NCBI GenBank assembly: GCA_029339195.1
Contig: JAPTJF010000125.1
Coordinates: forward strand, 1-64,000
Source: Micractinium sp. NFX-FRZ
Taxonomy: Eukaryota > Chlorophyta > Trebouxiophyceae > Chlorellales > Chlorellaceae
DNA: 64,000 nucleotides
Direction of reading: 5' to 3'
How positions within the stretch are numbered: the stretch's first letter is position 1; each line of letters begins with the position of its first letter. The notes under the pieces are model-generated. The model was not told the origin of the DNA. It did not search any database and saw only the letters and a program-made list of their open reading frames with translations. Both the position numbers and the translations under genes were made by a program. Below, one piece after another: positions 11,701-23,226 of this stretch.

Positions 11701-12604
11701 GAGGCAGGCTCAGTAGTTTCGTGACAGAATGGTCGCCCAGAAGTACGAATGAACGAAACGCGGGTTCAGAAAACGGGTTCAGAAAGCGGGCTGAGGCGGA
11801 GAACGGCGCCACGTGGGCAGGCAGCACAGCGCGCGCTGGCATGTGTGCCAGCCGCAGTCGCAGCAGCAAGCGGCGGCGGTGCTCACATGGTGGCCTCCCC
11901 GGTGCCCAGCATGCCGTGCAGGCACTCCCGCTGGTACCGGAACTCAAATTTGATGCCCAGCCGGGGTATGGCGGCGGCACTGGTGCTCTCCAGCTGCCCC
12001 ACCTTCTCCCCCACAGTCAGCCGCTGCACCAACGCCTCCACCCGCCAGGCAATGGGCCTGCTGGTGTCCAGCCATGGGCGACTTGAGCCACCCCCAGCGG
12101 CAGCGCTCACACCGCCGCTGCCGCCGCCGCTGCTGCTGCCCAGCACAGCCAGCGGCGCGTCTGGCTCGGGGGCAGATGCAGCAGCTCGCGGGTCGGTGCA
12201 GGCAGCTGAGGGTGCGGCCCCATGGGCGACGCCGCACGGGTCTGCAAGAGGGGGGGCATTTAAAAGGGGGAGCATCAGTGCCACTGTGAGGAGCCCGCCC
12301 GCCTGCCCGCCTGGCTGGCGCCAGGCCCAGGCGGCAGCTAGGGGCGGCCGCCGCCGCCCGCCGCTGCCTGCCAAACCCGCCCCCGCGACTTCCGAGCCAT
12401 CCATAAAGGCTTCAAGTATATCTGGCGCCTCTGGGTCACAGTGAGAAACAGGACACGGCGAACCGTTCGTCCTGCCCACTCGCTTCCCGCGCGCCCGCCC
12501 GAACAAGACCAGTGCAGACCTGCGGCGCTGTGTTCGAGGGCTCCTGCCAAAGTTGATGTGCCGATCAGCAGCAGAAGCACAGCGAATCCGTAGAACCGCG
12601 GCAT
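5759..12604 (-). CDS. secreted GH3 glycoside hydrolase, beta-D-xylosidase type
   Basis: Homologous to plant GH3 beta-xylosidase/arabinosidases, which release xylose or arabinose from wall polysaccharides. About 15 exons: 12604-12520, 12241-11888, 11601-11435, 11132-10907, 10626-10553, 10311-10101, 9676-9599, 9280-9148, 8801-8717, 8418-8270, 7789-7630, 7384-7257, 6943-6892, 6662-6570, 6241-5759. The protein starts MPRFYGFAVLLLLIGTSTLA, a clear signal peptide. N-terminal barrel motifs: VGEKVGQLESTSAAAIPRLG, ARDPRWGRTSETYGECP and CKHIIG. The nucleophile is the Asp in AVVTDCFALEGYAG. The second domain has KLAGESIVLLKS and RRVAVIGPYSDDHV. The C-terminal fibronectin-III-like domain has GRTYRYWKG and LPFGYGLSYSRFQ. 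Unusual: the segment between the barrel and the 'RAVRRVL' helix is shorter than normal, so a small exon may be missing from my model between 9680 and 10100. Several introns carry copies of exon ends. Confidence 0.9.
6344..6462 (-). repeat. intronic minisatellite in the GH3 gene
   Basis: Tandem units of 10-19 bases built on GTGCACTGTGCT / GTGCACTCTGCGCTGTTTT (plus-strand reading), about eight copies with unit shortening toward 6462. The repeat lies in the intron before the last exon of the GH3 gene. The GTGCAC core is palindromic. Confidence 0.8.
10738..10880 (-). repeat. intronic repeat of CAGCTGACCTGG units
   Basis: Plus-strand reading shows repeated GACCTGGCAGCT units at about 10747-10803, with scattered further copies to 10880. 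They lie in the GH3 intron between the ARDPRWGR exon and the next one. On the sense strand each unit reads CCAGGTCAGC, so every unit carries an AG|GT donor-like core. Confidence 0.7.
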
Positions 12605-13769
12605 GGCCGCGAGCTGGGAACAAGAGGACAGGACCGTGCTCAGGCACGGCCGCTCCGACTCGCACTGGTAAGTACCGAAGCGCTTAGCGCGATTGCGGGC
12701 AACTGAAGCCACGCAGGAAGCTTGGACAGTATGGAGGGATGCTGCCTGCTGGCACCGCCTGCCCCGCCATGTCACAGGGGTTGCAAAAGGCATGGATACT
12801 CCCCCTCTCAACCCTTCGCCCCCCACCTTGCATTCCTTCGCCCCACCGTCCTGCTACTGGTATCCACTGGCTCATCTTCAGTCACCCAGGTGGGGTTGTG
12901 GAGGAGCGCCGCGTGCTGCTGAGGGCCCGCTCGCAGCCTGGCACATGTGGGAGTATCAAGTCTGGTGCAGGGCGAGGCGCAGGGGGTGGCAAAAGCCAGA
13001 GACGCATCAAATACAAGGGCCCGAGAGCGGTGAATGGGGGTCAAAAGAAAGTGTACAGGGTAACATTACAAAAGATGTGGTAGCGAGGGGAGGAGATGGG
13101 AGAAGAATGGGGGGGGGGAGCGTTGGAAAGGTGGGAACTTCGGCGCGGCTCCTCTCACGCCGCTTGGCCCTGGGGGTTGCGCGTGAATGCACTGTTGGGG
13201 AGCAATGCGCGACCGAGGAAGTGCTTGGGTATTATCTGGCAGCCTGGCTGCTGAAGGCAGCGCGCTGAAGACCACAATATGCGTTGTCTAACGCCGCCAG
13301 ACGCAGGCGGCTTCACAGTGCCAGGCCGGCGGGATGGCGCTCCAGGCAGCCATGCCACATTGCACGCGCGCCTCGCTACCTGTCGCGCATGCTGCGCCTG
13401 CTGTGCTGCTACAGAGGCCCCCGACCCGCTGCCTCCTTTCCGCCTGCTGCTGACTGCGGCCTGTGCCACATCCCCGGCTGCCTCTGCCAGGAGTGGGTGC
13501 TCTCCTGCCGTACTTCTAGCCTAGCCTGACTGTTGGCCTTCCCCAGCAGCTTAGGCCTGATGTGCTGCCTGCCGACCTGCCCTGCTGGCCCGCCCTGCCA
13601 GCTGCCATGCTGCCTACTCTGCCACGCTGGCCTGCCATGCTGGCACGCTGTGCTTGCTGGGCAGCCCTGCCCTGCTGGCCTGCTGCCTGCCCTGCTGCCT
13701 GCCCTGCCATGCCATGAACCTCTTGCCAGCATGCCCTGCTGGCAGTGCTGTCCTGGCCTGCCCTGCTGC
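12605..13769. other. intergenic: GH3 promoter and AMP deaminase 3' UTR
   Basis: About 1.17 kb separates two minus-strand genes in tandem. The right part (about 13555-13790) is a GCCCTGCTGGCCTGCTGCCT-type low-complexity stretch next to the AMP deaminase stop. A minus-strand TGTAA lies at 13066-13070 and could end the AMP deaminase transcript, giving a long 3' UTR. The left few hundred bases should hold the GH3 promoter, but I see no TATA box. Open frames on plus in 12690-13270 do not look like protein. Confidence 0.45.
13555..13765 (-). repeat. imperfect CTGCC/CTGGC repeat after the AMP deaminase stop
   Basis: Low-complexity tandem and interspersed units such as GCCCTGCTGGCCTGCTGCCT, on plus, fill the first ~200 bases of the AMP deaminase 3' UTR. 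The units have drifted and there is no fixed period. Confidence 0.65.
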
Positions 13770-16700
13770 CTACTCAGCCAAGCTGTGCATCTCCTTGGCA
13801 CGCAGGCGGGCTGCGTGGTTGGCCGACCCCATCACCAGCAGACCCGTCTCCTCCATGTGGCAGTCCTTGCTGCAAGTGATGGACATGAAACAGGACCACA
13901 GCATGCACAGCGTGAGGTGGGGCCGGGGTGGGCATGGGGGCACAGCATGCACAGCACGAGGCCGAGTGAGGGTCGGGAGGTGGATGCCATCATTAGCAGA
14001 CACGCCGCCCCAACTTGCATCTGCGAAGCGGGGTGCATCTGAGAGGGGCGCAGCATGCGCAGCGTGAGGCCACACGCCGGGCGGAGTCGCACGCTCTCAA
14101 GCAGTCAAGTTGCTCCGCGGCAGACTCCTGCCTAAGCACGCCGGACAAGCTTCCATTGGCAGCTCGCAGCATTGCCTCGCCAACTGCCCACGCCCCACCG
14201 CTGTGCTAAGCACACTAGGAATGCAGGGCACCACTGCCGTGCGCTCACCGGAAGCGCATGCGCAGGGCGGGCACGTTTGTCTTTTGGATGTCGTTGCCCT
14301 CGGGCCCCAGCTTCCAGTAGTGGGTGTGCACCCAGTGCATCTTGACCTGCGGGGATTGGACAGCGGAGGCTAGCAGGCGACAGATCAGGGGGGTGGCACT
14401 GCAAAGGCAAAGCACCCAGTACAACGCATCAGTACAGCCCAGCACAGCATCAACACAACACAGGATCCGCAGCGCAGCGCAGCATGCCCAGCACATCATG
14501 CCCAGCGTGCTGCCACCTCACCTGGTGCGGGAAGCCGGAGTGCAGCACGCTGTTGCGGGCCACCTCGCACAGGTCTGTGGCGCTCAGCTTCCACACCTGC
14601 AACATTATACCAAGTAGAAACAAAGTAGCAGAGTAGGGGAAGGCGGGCGGGTCAGGCGGGGGCACGGCCGGGCAGTCGGCAGAGCATCTATCTGTGGCGC
14701 CCACACCTGCTGATGGACAGGGGGAATGCGCAACAGTGGGCAGGGCAGGGCAGGAGGAGGGGCGGCTGGGGCCGGGGCGCCTGCGGGGGAGCGCCGACGG
14801 GGCGAGCCGTGGATGCCAGTGGAGGGGCTGCCGGAGCAGAGAGGCTCCAGCCCCCTTGACAGCACGCGGGCGGACAAGGCAGCAATTAACAGGCCAAGCA
14901 TTGTGTTAGGAAGAGAGCTGTCCAATGGCCCCACCTGCGCTGCCACCGAGTACTCCTCCACCAGCGGCTCCTTGGTGAGGTGGATCTGCACAGCAGGCGC
15001 AGCAGGGGTGGCACAGCAGGCGGCACAGCATGGGTCAACGCAAGCAGCACGGTAGCGTCGACGAACACCAGGGTGCAGCAGGCGCAGCTTGTGCAGAATA
15101 ATGGTGCAAGCCAGGGGAGGCAGGGCGAGGCTGCTGGCTGCCCGGTTCCATCCAAACAGCCCGCCGTTACGCCCATTTCGCGCTGGCGAGCAACCTGCCA
15201 TCAACTTGCCCGCATTATCCTTCGCCCTTGCCGCCTCCCTCTTGGCCAAGCCTAGCATGGCACCCATCCGCCACACCACCCAACCGCCTCCCCTGTGCCG
15301 CCACCACCCCTGCACTCCACGACCCTGCACCCCTCCCCTCGCACCCCACCCCTGCGCTCCCTCCTTCACACCCTTCCCCTGCACCTCCCTGACAGCCCAC
15401 CCTCGCACATCTTTCCTCACAGCCCACTCCAGCACCCTTTTCTCTCCCCCACCCCTGCACCCCTTCCTCGCATCCCACCCCCCAGCCAACCCCAAACATC
15501 CGCCCCCCCAAGCCAGCCAGGCAGGCACCTGCAGCGGGTCGTCTGTGGAGAGGGAGACGGAGAGGCCGCGCGCAAAGAAGGTTGGGAAGGGGTTGCGGTG
15601 GTAGTCCAGGAACAGGGAGTTGTTGGAGAGCGGGGACATGCAGAGGCCGATCTGTAAAGGTGAGGGAGGGCGGTGGGGTCAGAGGTTGGGAAGGAGGCAG
15701 GAAGGGGTTGGGAGGAGCTGAAAGAAGGGAGCAGTTCAAGCAACAACAGTGGGAGGAGTGCGGAGGCAGGGACAGGGTGGGGAGTAGTCGAGAGGGAGGG
15801 ACCTGAGCAGTTCAGGAAACGAAGGTGGGAGGAGTCTGCCGGCGGCGCAGCTGCTGGGCAGCTGCCAGCCCCCTCACCTGTGCGATGTAGTACAGGTACT
15901 GCAGGCTGGGCGACTTGCGCAGGTTGATGCCGTGCGCAATGTTCTCGGCCAGCAGGAAGGAGCACACCAGGTGGTCGATGTCGCCCGCCTCGCCTGCGGG
16001 TGGAAAGCCGTGCCATTTGGTGTGCTATTTTGCTAGCAACCAGTGACAGAAGACACGCCAGGTGTCCCCGTCACCCGCCTTGTTGCATCCAGTCGGGTTG
16101 ACATGGAAAGCCCCCGCACAATGCCTCCTCCACCCCCTCTCCCTCCCCCACCACCACCTCCACTCCCCGCACCCCACCCCACCCCCACGCCCACGCCCTG
16201 CGCCGCTTCACACACCCACCCGCGTGTGGCCGGAAGGAGAAGGTGTTGAGCCCTCGCGCCTCCCGCATCTTGTTCAGCACAAACAGGTTTGCGTACATGT
16301 AGTAGGCGTAGTAAGCGTACGCTGCAGTGGCAGGGCCAGTACGGGGGCGGGGCAGTACGGGGGTGAAAAAAGGGCAGGTTGAGGGGGAGGGTTGCGGGCA
16401 TGAGACATGTGGCAGGCGTGCATGTAGCGGGCGTAGTAGACGTCCGCTGCAGGCAACGGCAGGCACAGGCGGGCAGTGGGGGGGTGCGGGACGGGCAGGT
16501 TGAGGGGAGCGGTTGCCGAGTAGCACATGCGGTCTGCCCCAGCCACATACCTATTCCCCTCCCTGTCCAAGCCCCACCCACACAAAGCAGCTCCTGACCC
16601 TATCCACCCCCAAAGCTGCTCCCCGTCCTGCGCCGCACACACAGAGCTGCCTGCTCCCCGCCCGCCCCGCCCGCCCCCACCGGGGTTGTGCTTGGAGGTC

Positions 16701-19700
16701 CAGTCGCGCGGGTTGGGCATGTGCTTGTTGGGGCGGCGCTCCGGCTTGGACTCGTCGTCAACCAGGTCGAACCCAGACACCTGGCAGGGGCAGCGGGAGG
16801 GGACGTTTGCTATGAACGTGTTCGATAAATTGTTCTCAAGAATGTAAGGCTTCATACTGCAGCCAGCCGTTCACCCACTGGCATAAAGAGGTGCAGCCGG
16901 CGACGTCACATGCCGCTCTTTCTATCACCGCTGCCCCTCCCCCGCCCCGCCCTGCAGGCGCTCACCTAACCCACTTTTTCTTACCGCTCCCCCTTCCCCT
17001 GCCCCGCCCTGCCCCTGCAGCGTCTCACCCCCTTGAGGAAGATGTGCAGCTGGGGGTGGGAGTTGGGGTCCTGGGTCACCTCAAACAGGGGGGTGAAGAT
17101 GTTGGAGAGCAGCTGCAGGGGCGGGCGGGGTGGGAGGGGCAGGCGGAGGCAGGTGAGGAGAGGACAGGAGCTGATGAGGCAGGCAGGCTGGCAGGAAGCC
17201 GAGGGGGTGCGGCCTTGGAAGATTCCGATGCACGCATCGCCAAGTTGAATGCATCGCGGCACGGCCCAGGCACCCGCCGAGCTGGCATGCGAGGCTCCGC
17301 GCAGCGGCATCCCTTCACCCAAGGCAGAAGCGCAGTCGGCAGCACACATCTCAATACGCATTACACGTGTATAAATTGTAAAACAGTAAAACACGTGTCC
17401 CTGCCCCCCCCCCACCTGCTCAAAGTTCTCAATGATGCCCTGCTCCTTGTAGATGTTGTACAGCCGCGGGATCTGCGGTACAGGTGATGGGCAGAGCGGT
17501 ACGGTGAATGCGTGGCACGCAGTGCAGGCGGCAGCTGCTGTGTGGTGCGCCCGCAGCGGGCACCCCTGCCTGGCCACGCCGCAGCAGGGCAGTGGCAAAC
17601 AGATGGTCGTGCAGACAAAGTGGCATGTCTCCTTGGTCGGCGCCTTAGAACCAACTTGACCAACTGGACGATACGTTGCTGTCTGAGTTGAGGCAGCTTC
17701 AGCACATTCAGGCGGGCACACCCGGCAGTCCGCTTGCACCACTCAACAGCCCCCAATCCACGGCAGCAGGGCGCCCATCACCCCCACCCGCACCCACCTG
17801 GATCATCCACACGTTGTTGTCCGAGTAGAGCCGATTCTGCACCACCCATGCCGCCAGGGTGTCCCACTCCACGGGCTTGCGCCCGTACACGCTGATGCGG
17901 TACTCTGCAGTACATGGAAGGGTGGTGGTATCCCATCTCTGGGCTGTTCATGGAACAAAGCGCGCCCTGTGTGCTGGCACCTGGGCGTGCGCACAGCAGT
18001 GCTGATCAGAATGCTTATGATGGACAAAGAAGACGTGCTTGCCTGTGTGCTGGTACTTGGAAGCCTCCAGGTCCACAAACACCTCCTTGGTCAGCTCAGC
18101 CAGGAAGCGGCCGTGGATCAGGTTGTCCTGAGCGGGTGGAGCAAGCATTGGACGGATAAGACAGGTGGCGGGGCGGAGCAGAGGGGGGAGAAGTGGGTGT
18201 GGCGTGCCCCTGCGCAGGGTCGCTAAGCCGCGGCTGGGACGCTTGCCCTCCCAATCCACACCAGCCTCGGCAGCCCCACCCCACCCTTCTCATGTGAACC
18301 TGCAAGCATGCCCACACCATGCCCCTCACCTCACCCCCACCCCACCTGCTTGATGAAGATCTCTCTGAGGCGGGACTGCCCAAAGGGGTTGTACTTCAGG
18401 TTGAACTTGTCAAACCTGCAGCCAGCAGGTGCAGCACAGCACGTTGGGCCCGGCAACATGACAACTGATTGGTCTACCGCTGGGCCCAACCAAGCCCCGT
18501 GCTACGACGGGTTGTTCTCAACCAGCAGCAATTTTGCTATTAAGAGGGAGTAAAAGAAACCAGAAGCACGCCTCGGGAAGGGCATGCCCCTTCATCCTGG
18601 CAACAACGACAACAACATCATTATCCAGTTGGCTGTTCAAGAGACAGCCACGAGACACCCGTGGCAGCAGCCCACCTGTGGACGTTGTTTTTTGTCGGCA
18701 TGTACGTCCAACCCTCAGTCGCAGCTGCATGCCCCCCCGCAATCGCCCGCTCCTCACACCCACCTGTGGGAACTGTGCTCACAGGCATGCCCCCTTGCAG
18801 TACAACCGCCACCGCCACCACAGCTGGCCCCTCGCAAACAAACAAAAGAAGCATGAGAAGGGCACCCGTGGCAGCAGCCCACCTGTGGAAGATGTTTTTG
18901 TCGGCGTGAACATCCAAGGTGTCCACGTTGAGGTGGTAGGGCGTCAGGTTCAGGCTCTCAAACACCTCGCGCAGGGTGAGGTACTTGCCGTCCCTGCGCA
19001 CAGCAACACGCAACGGGTGGTAAGGAGGGCATTGAGTGCGCGGGGGAGGTGGCGGTGGCGCGTCGGGTCCAGCCTGTACCTGCTCACTTCACCCTCTGAG
19101 ACACACTCTTTGCCTGTGCCACCAGCTCATGGTGGAGTTCTAGAACCCCAGCCCCCGTGGGTTGATACCTGAATACCTGAAGTTGACAGTAATGCCCCAC
19201 CCCCCTGCATGTGTGTGTGCTTGATCACCTGAAGATGACCACCTCATCCGGCTCCTTCTTCAGCTTGCTCTTGATGAAGCGCAGCAGGTGCTTCTGGTGC
19301 ATGCACGCGCTGCAGAGGGGGGGGCGGCGGGATGAAGAGGGGCAGCAGAGCGGGTGTGAGCACGCAGAAAGTGCGCTTGTGCACGCGCACATGCTGTCGG
19401 AGCAGAAGTGAAAGGGGTTGCGTTGCATTGCGCACTTGCTGCCCAGCCCCCCAGTCCAGCATTCCCTGCTTCCCTAGCATCGCCACCCACGGTGCACGCG
19501 TGGTTCCACCTGTCCACCCTCAAACAATACACCTTGATACGATATCATCCCTCTCTCATCCCCTCTGCCACCAAACAAAACAGCAGCACCGCTCCACCTG
19601 TGATGCACGTGCGTGTCCTGAGGCCACTCTCGAGCAATCCAAATCCCTAACAATGAATCTTCACCCGTGCCTTTCTCTCCCACCCACCCACCTGTGGTGC

Positions 19701-22700
19701 ACGTGCGTGTCCACCTTGCGCACGTTGTAGAAGTCTCTGTGGGGGGCGCTCTTCTGGGCTAGGAACTCCTTGTCTGGAGAGGCAGGTAGGAGAGGGGGTG
19801 CAGGCGGTGCGGTAGGGGTGTGGAGGGCTCTTCGAAACGCATAAGTTGGCACGGCTGTCCGCTGACAATTAAAAGCAGCCGCAGCAAGCAAGGGAGGAGG
19901 GCAAAGCCGCACCCTGTGCTGCGCGTGCCGCGCAGGGCGGCACAGTGCACATGACTGTGCCTTCCCCCACCCTCACCTCCGTACGCATGCAGAGCATGCT
20001 GCGCAGGGCAGCTCAGTGCTGAGCATGTTGCGCAGGGCAGCAGACCTGTGAATATTCCCAGATGCCACCCTCCCCTCACCCGCGTTCAGCATGACGTGCA
20101 GGTTGAACTTCTGCTCCAGCAGCAGCAGGCGGTGGTGGGTGAAGGTGCGCACGTGGCCCTGGCTGATCACCTTGAGCATCCAGTGCATGTCTGCGAGGGA
20201 TAATGGGCGGGGTGGGAGTGACTGGGGTGACAGGGTGCAGTTTCCACACGGACAGGGGGGAGCCTGCACACCTTACTGCAGATGACGTACCAGCTTAACC
20301 TCTATACACTCTTGCTATGCTGCACACCCCCAAAACTGACCCGAGAAGAAGTCAACGGCAGTGCCGGGCGGCGTCCACAGCTCCTGCTCGTGCGCGGCGT
20401 CCGACCACACGCGCATCACGCCGTTGACCATCTCAAACTCGCACGGGATGGGCTCCTGCAGTCACACAAGGCGGGGGGCGACACACACGTTGAGAGCCAA
20501 GACATGTCTGGCCCCATTCCGCACCCGTGTCCCTCAAGTTGCGCGTCTCGGCCTGCCTTCTCTCCGGCCCGCTGCACTGCCAGGACAGCATGCACCCACC
20601 CTGCGGCAGCCAGGAGAATTAGTGGAGAGCACACCCCACCCCACCCACCTGCGGCAGCCAGGAAAAGAATATACACAGCACACAGCACACTGCACACTGC
20701 ACCCTTCCCCCACCCACCCACCTGCGGCAACCAAGAAAAGAAGCTACGCAGCACACTGCACACAGCACACAGCACACTGCACCCTTCCCCCACCCACCCA
20801 CGCACCTGCGGCAGCCAGGAGAAGAAGTCGCCCTGCAGGTCGCTGACGGACACCGCCTCTGGCAGGTCTGCCAGCTGCTCGGGCGACAGCTGCTGGCGGA
20901 AGAGCCAGCGGGCGCGCATGTCGAGGCACTGGCGCAGCAGGTAGCAGACCTGTGCGGGGTGGAGTGAGGCCAGGGGATGGTGGCGGGTGGGAAGGAAGCG
21001 GGGCACAGAGGGAGGGGAGGATAAGGGGCGGGACGTTGAGCACTGGGAAGGGGCGCAGGGGTGGGGTAAAAGGTAGCGGGCATGTGGGGGGGCGGCGGCA
21101 GTTAAGGGGCCGGGCCGGGCAGACGTAGTGTGGCCAGGTGGGGGCTGTCAAGGGCTGCAGGCGTTGCAGGTGTAGCAGGCATCCACACAGGTAGGCAAGC
21201 CGAGGGCGCAGCTGCCATGTCAGCGACTCCTCGGCCCCCCTGCACCTCCTCCGTCTCTGCCGTGTGGGTGCTGCGCCTGCTGTGATCACCCGCTAGTCAC
21301 ACGCGGCACACGTACTACACGCAGGCAGCAGGCGACAGCTGGCAGACAGGCAGGCAGAAACAGGCAGGCCAGTGCAGGCGGCATCCGCCCAACAGCACAC
21401 TCAACAGCACCCAGCACTCCCCCGCCCGACAGCTCACCTCCTCCGTCTCTTCTGTGGGTGCTGGCTCCGGTGTGATCACCCTCACGTACTGCTCATGCAT
21501 GGCGGCATCCTCTATGATGCGCCCCTCGCTAGCCATCGCATCCGCTGTAGTGATGGTCTGCATGGCCGGCGGTGCGGGTGCTGTGATGGCGGTGGGGTAG
21601 GAGCCCACCACCACTTGGTTGGGCGGCGCACCCGGCGGGGGGGTGCCGCCGCTGCCAGAGTGGCCGGGCACCGAGCTGGGCAGCTGGCCGGCGCTGCCGA
21701 CGCTGGCGGCGCGGCCGTCCAGCGACAGGGGCGGCACGTACTGCAGGGGGCGGGAAGCACGTGGGGCGAGGGAGGAGGGGATGAGGGGGAGGACGAGGCA
21801 GGGCGGGGTGTGATAGGGGAATGGAGGGCGCAGCTCAGCAGGCACAGGCAGCAGGGCCACATTGGGATGCAAGCGTGTGCGTGCATGCCGCCCTTGCACC
21901 CAGCCCAGCCCAGTTGCAACCAGGAGCAGTGGATGCAGTGCCCCGCTGCGTGCCGCCGCTGCCCACCCCTCCCCAACCCCGCAGCAGCACGCAACGCCGG
22001 CAATGCATGCTAAGACACGACTTCAGCGCCGCCCACCCAACCCGCCGCCCTGTACTCGTACCACACCACCCCATAAGCACGGCCAGGCTCTCACCCGCGG
22101 CGCGCTCTGCAGCAGCACCTGGCCTCCCGGTGACGCGGTGCCAGCCAGCATGGTGGGGAATGTGAACCCCGACTGGCTGCGGAGGTACCCCGCTGCCGCC
22201 TGGTTGGAGCGGTCTGCCGGCCCCGCATACAGCGTCGCCGGCCGGTCGCCGCGCCCACTCAGTGCCGCCGCCTCGAAATCCGACACCTCGTTCGTCGTGG
22301 GCCGCGGGCGGGCGCCCGCAAAGCCGCCGTCTGTGTAGAAGGCCTCTGACTCTGTGGGGTGCGACAGCGGCGACACCGCCCCCTTGTTGCCGCGCATCGG
22401 TCCCCAGCCGTTGGCGGCGCCGCCGCCGCTGGGCCCCCGAGGGGAGGGCGACAGGGAGGCCCGCAGGTGCTCCCCATCCTCGTCCTCCTCATGCCCGCCG
22501 TTCAAGTAGTAAATGTCTGTGGGCGCCCGTGTCAGGGTGCCGTTGCCAGGGGGCGGCTGCTGCCCCGGCTGCCCCGGCGGCACCCCCCGCGAGGCAGAGG
22601 GGAGCCTGCAACAGGCGGCAGGCAGCGCACGGTGAGGCACAGCAAGGCGGGCAGATGGAAGGGCATGGCTATCAAGCACAGGAAACAGGGCACCTTTCTG

Positions 22701-22965
22701 AGTCGATGAAAGCAGCCAGCAACGTTGCAAGCCCAATGCAAGTGCACGGCAGTGAGGCGCACCTTGACGTCCGGCGCCGAGCGCTGCCGCTGGTGGCGCC
22801 GTTGCTGCGGCGAGCGTCGTCTGCCAGGGCGCTGGAGCCGTAGCGCACCGCTAGATATGCTGCACCGGCTGCTACGGTGCTGCCCAGCAGCACGCCCCCG
22901 ACAAACAGGCCCCAGCCGGGTTGGCTGGAGCCCGTAGCTGGTGGCGCAGCTGCTTGTGTTGCCAT
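13770..22965 (-). CDS. AMPD: AMP deaminase, plant FAC1 type with N-terminal membrane anchor
   Basis: Converts AMP to IMP and ammonia in purine nucleotide balance. Exon landmarks, from the start: 22965-22763, 22610-22097, 21740-21437, 20950-20813, 20460-20345, 20190-20090, 19772-19692, 19312-19228, 18993-18893, 18420-18346, 18130-18047, 17905-17798, 17472-17417, 17115-17030, 16781-16680, 16322-16220, 15995-15880, 15651-15528, 14987-14925, 14599-14522, 14348-14238 and 13868-13770. The N-terminus has a hydrophobic anchor ([20 protein letters not shown]), as in plant AMPD, followed by a disordered Gly/Pro/Ser-rich region. The catalytic domain is unmistakable: RKVDTHVHH (zinc His pair), [100 protein letters not shown] and [13 protein letters not shown]. 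The last exon gives [15 protein letters not shown] and a TAG stop. Introns are rich in exon-end copies. Start ATG 22965 opens the anchor exon; an upstream in-frame ATG near 23136 exists but lacks support. Confidence 0.95.
20593..20830 (-). repeat. four-copy tandem echo of an AMP deaminase exon end plus donor
   Basis: The true exon end (20791-20830 on plus; sense FFSWLPQ followed by GTGCGTGGG) is repeated downstream at 20711-20747, 20641-20672 and 20593-20621, each with CACCTGCGGC or CACCCTGCGGC and a following CAGCCAGGA-like block. Copies 1 and 2 are followed by AGCACACTGCAC units. At least three copies keep an AG|GTG donor. Confidence 0.85.
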
Positions 22966-23226
22966 GCAGCCGCCCAGGTACTTCAAAGTCAAGGTTGGTG
23001 CTCTAGATAATATGCCCTGAGTTTGATCGCACAGCTGCACAAGGTCTGAAGTTCGAGCTGTCGGAGCTGGCTGTCCGGCGACTCCCTGCGCCCTCCTGAT
23101 CGCTGTGCACGCCCGAACAAGAGCGCTGAGGCGCAAGGGCTCAACTGCGGCGCGTGCTAGGCCAGGTCAGCACGTGAGACTCCCAAAATTCCGTCGTGCT
23201 CAGGGGCCGGCTTGCAAAGCAGCAGC
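22966..23226. promoter_or_regulatory. bidirectional promoter region, AMP deaminase / TPR-CS gene
   Basis: Only 261 bases separate the minus-strand AMP deaminase ATG and the plus-strand ATG at 23227. The two genes diverge and must share this region for both promoters and 5' UTRs. I see no TATA box. It is less GC-rich than the flanking exons around 22985-23060. Confidence 0.5.
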
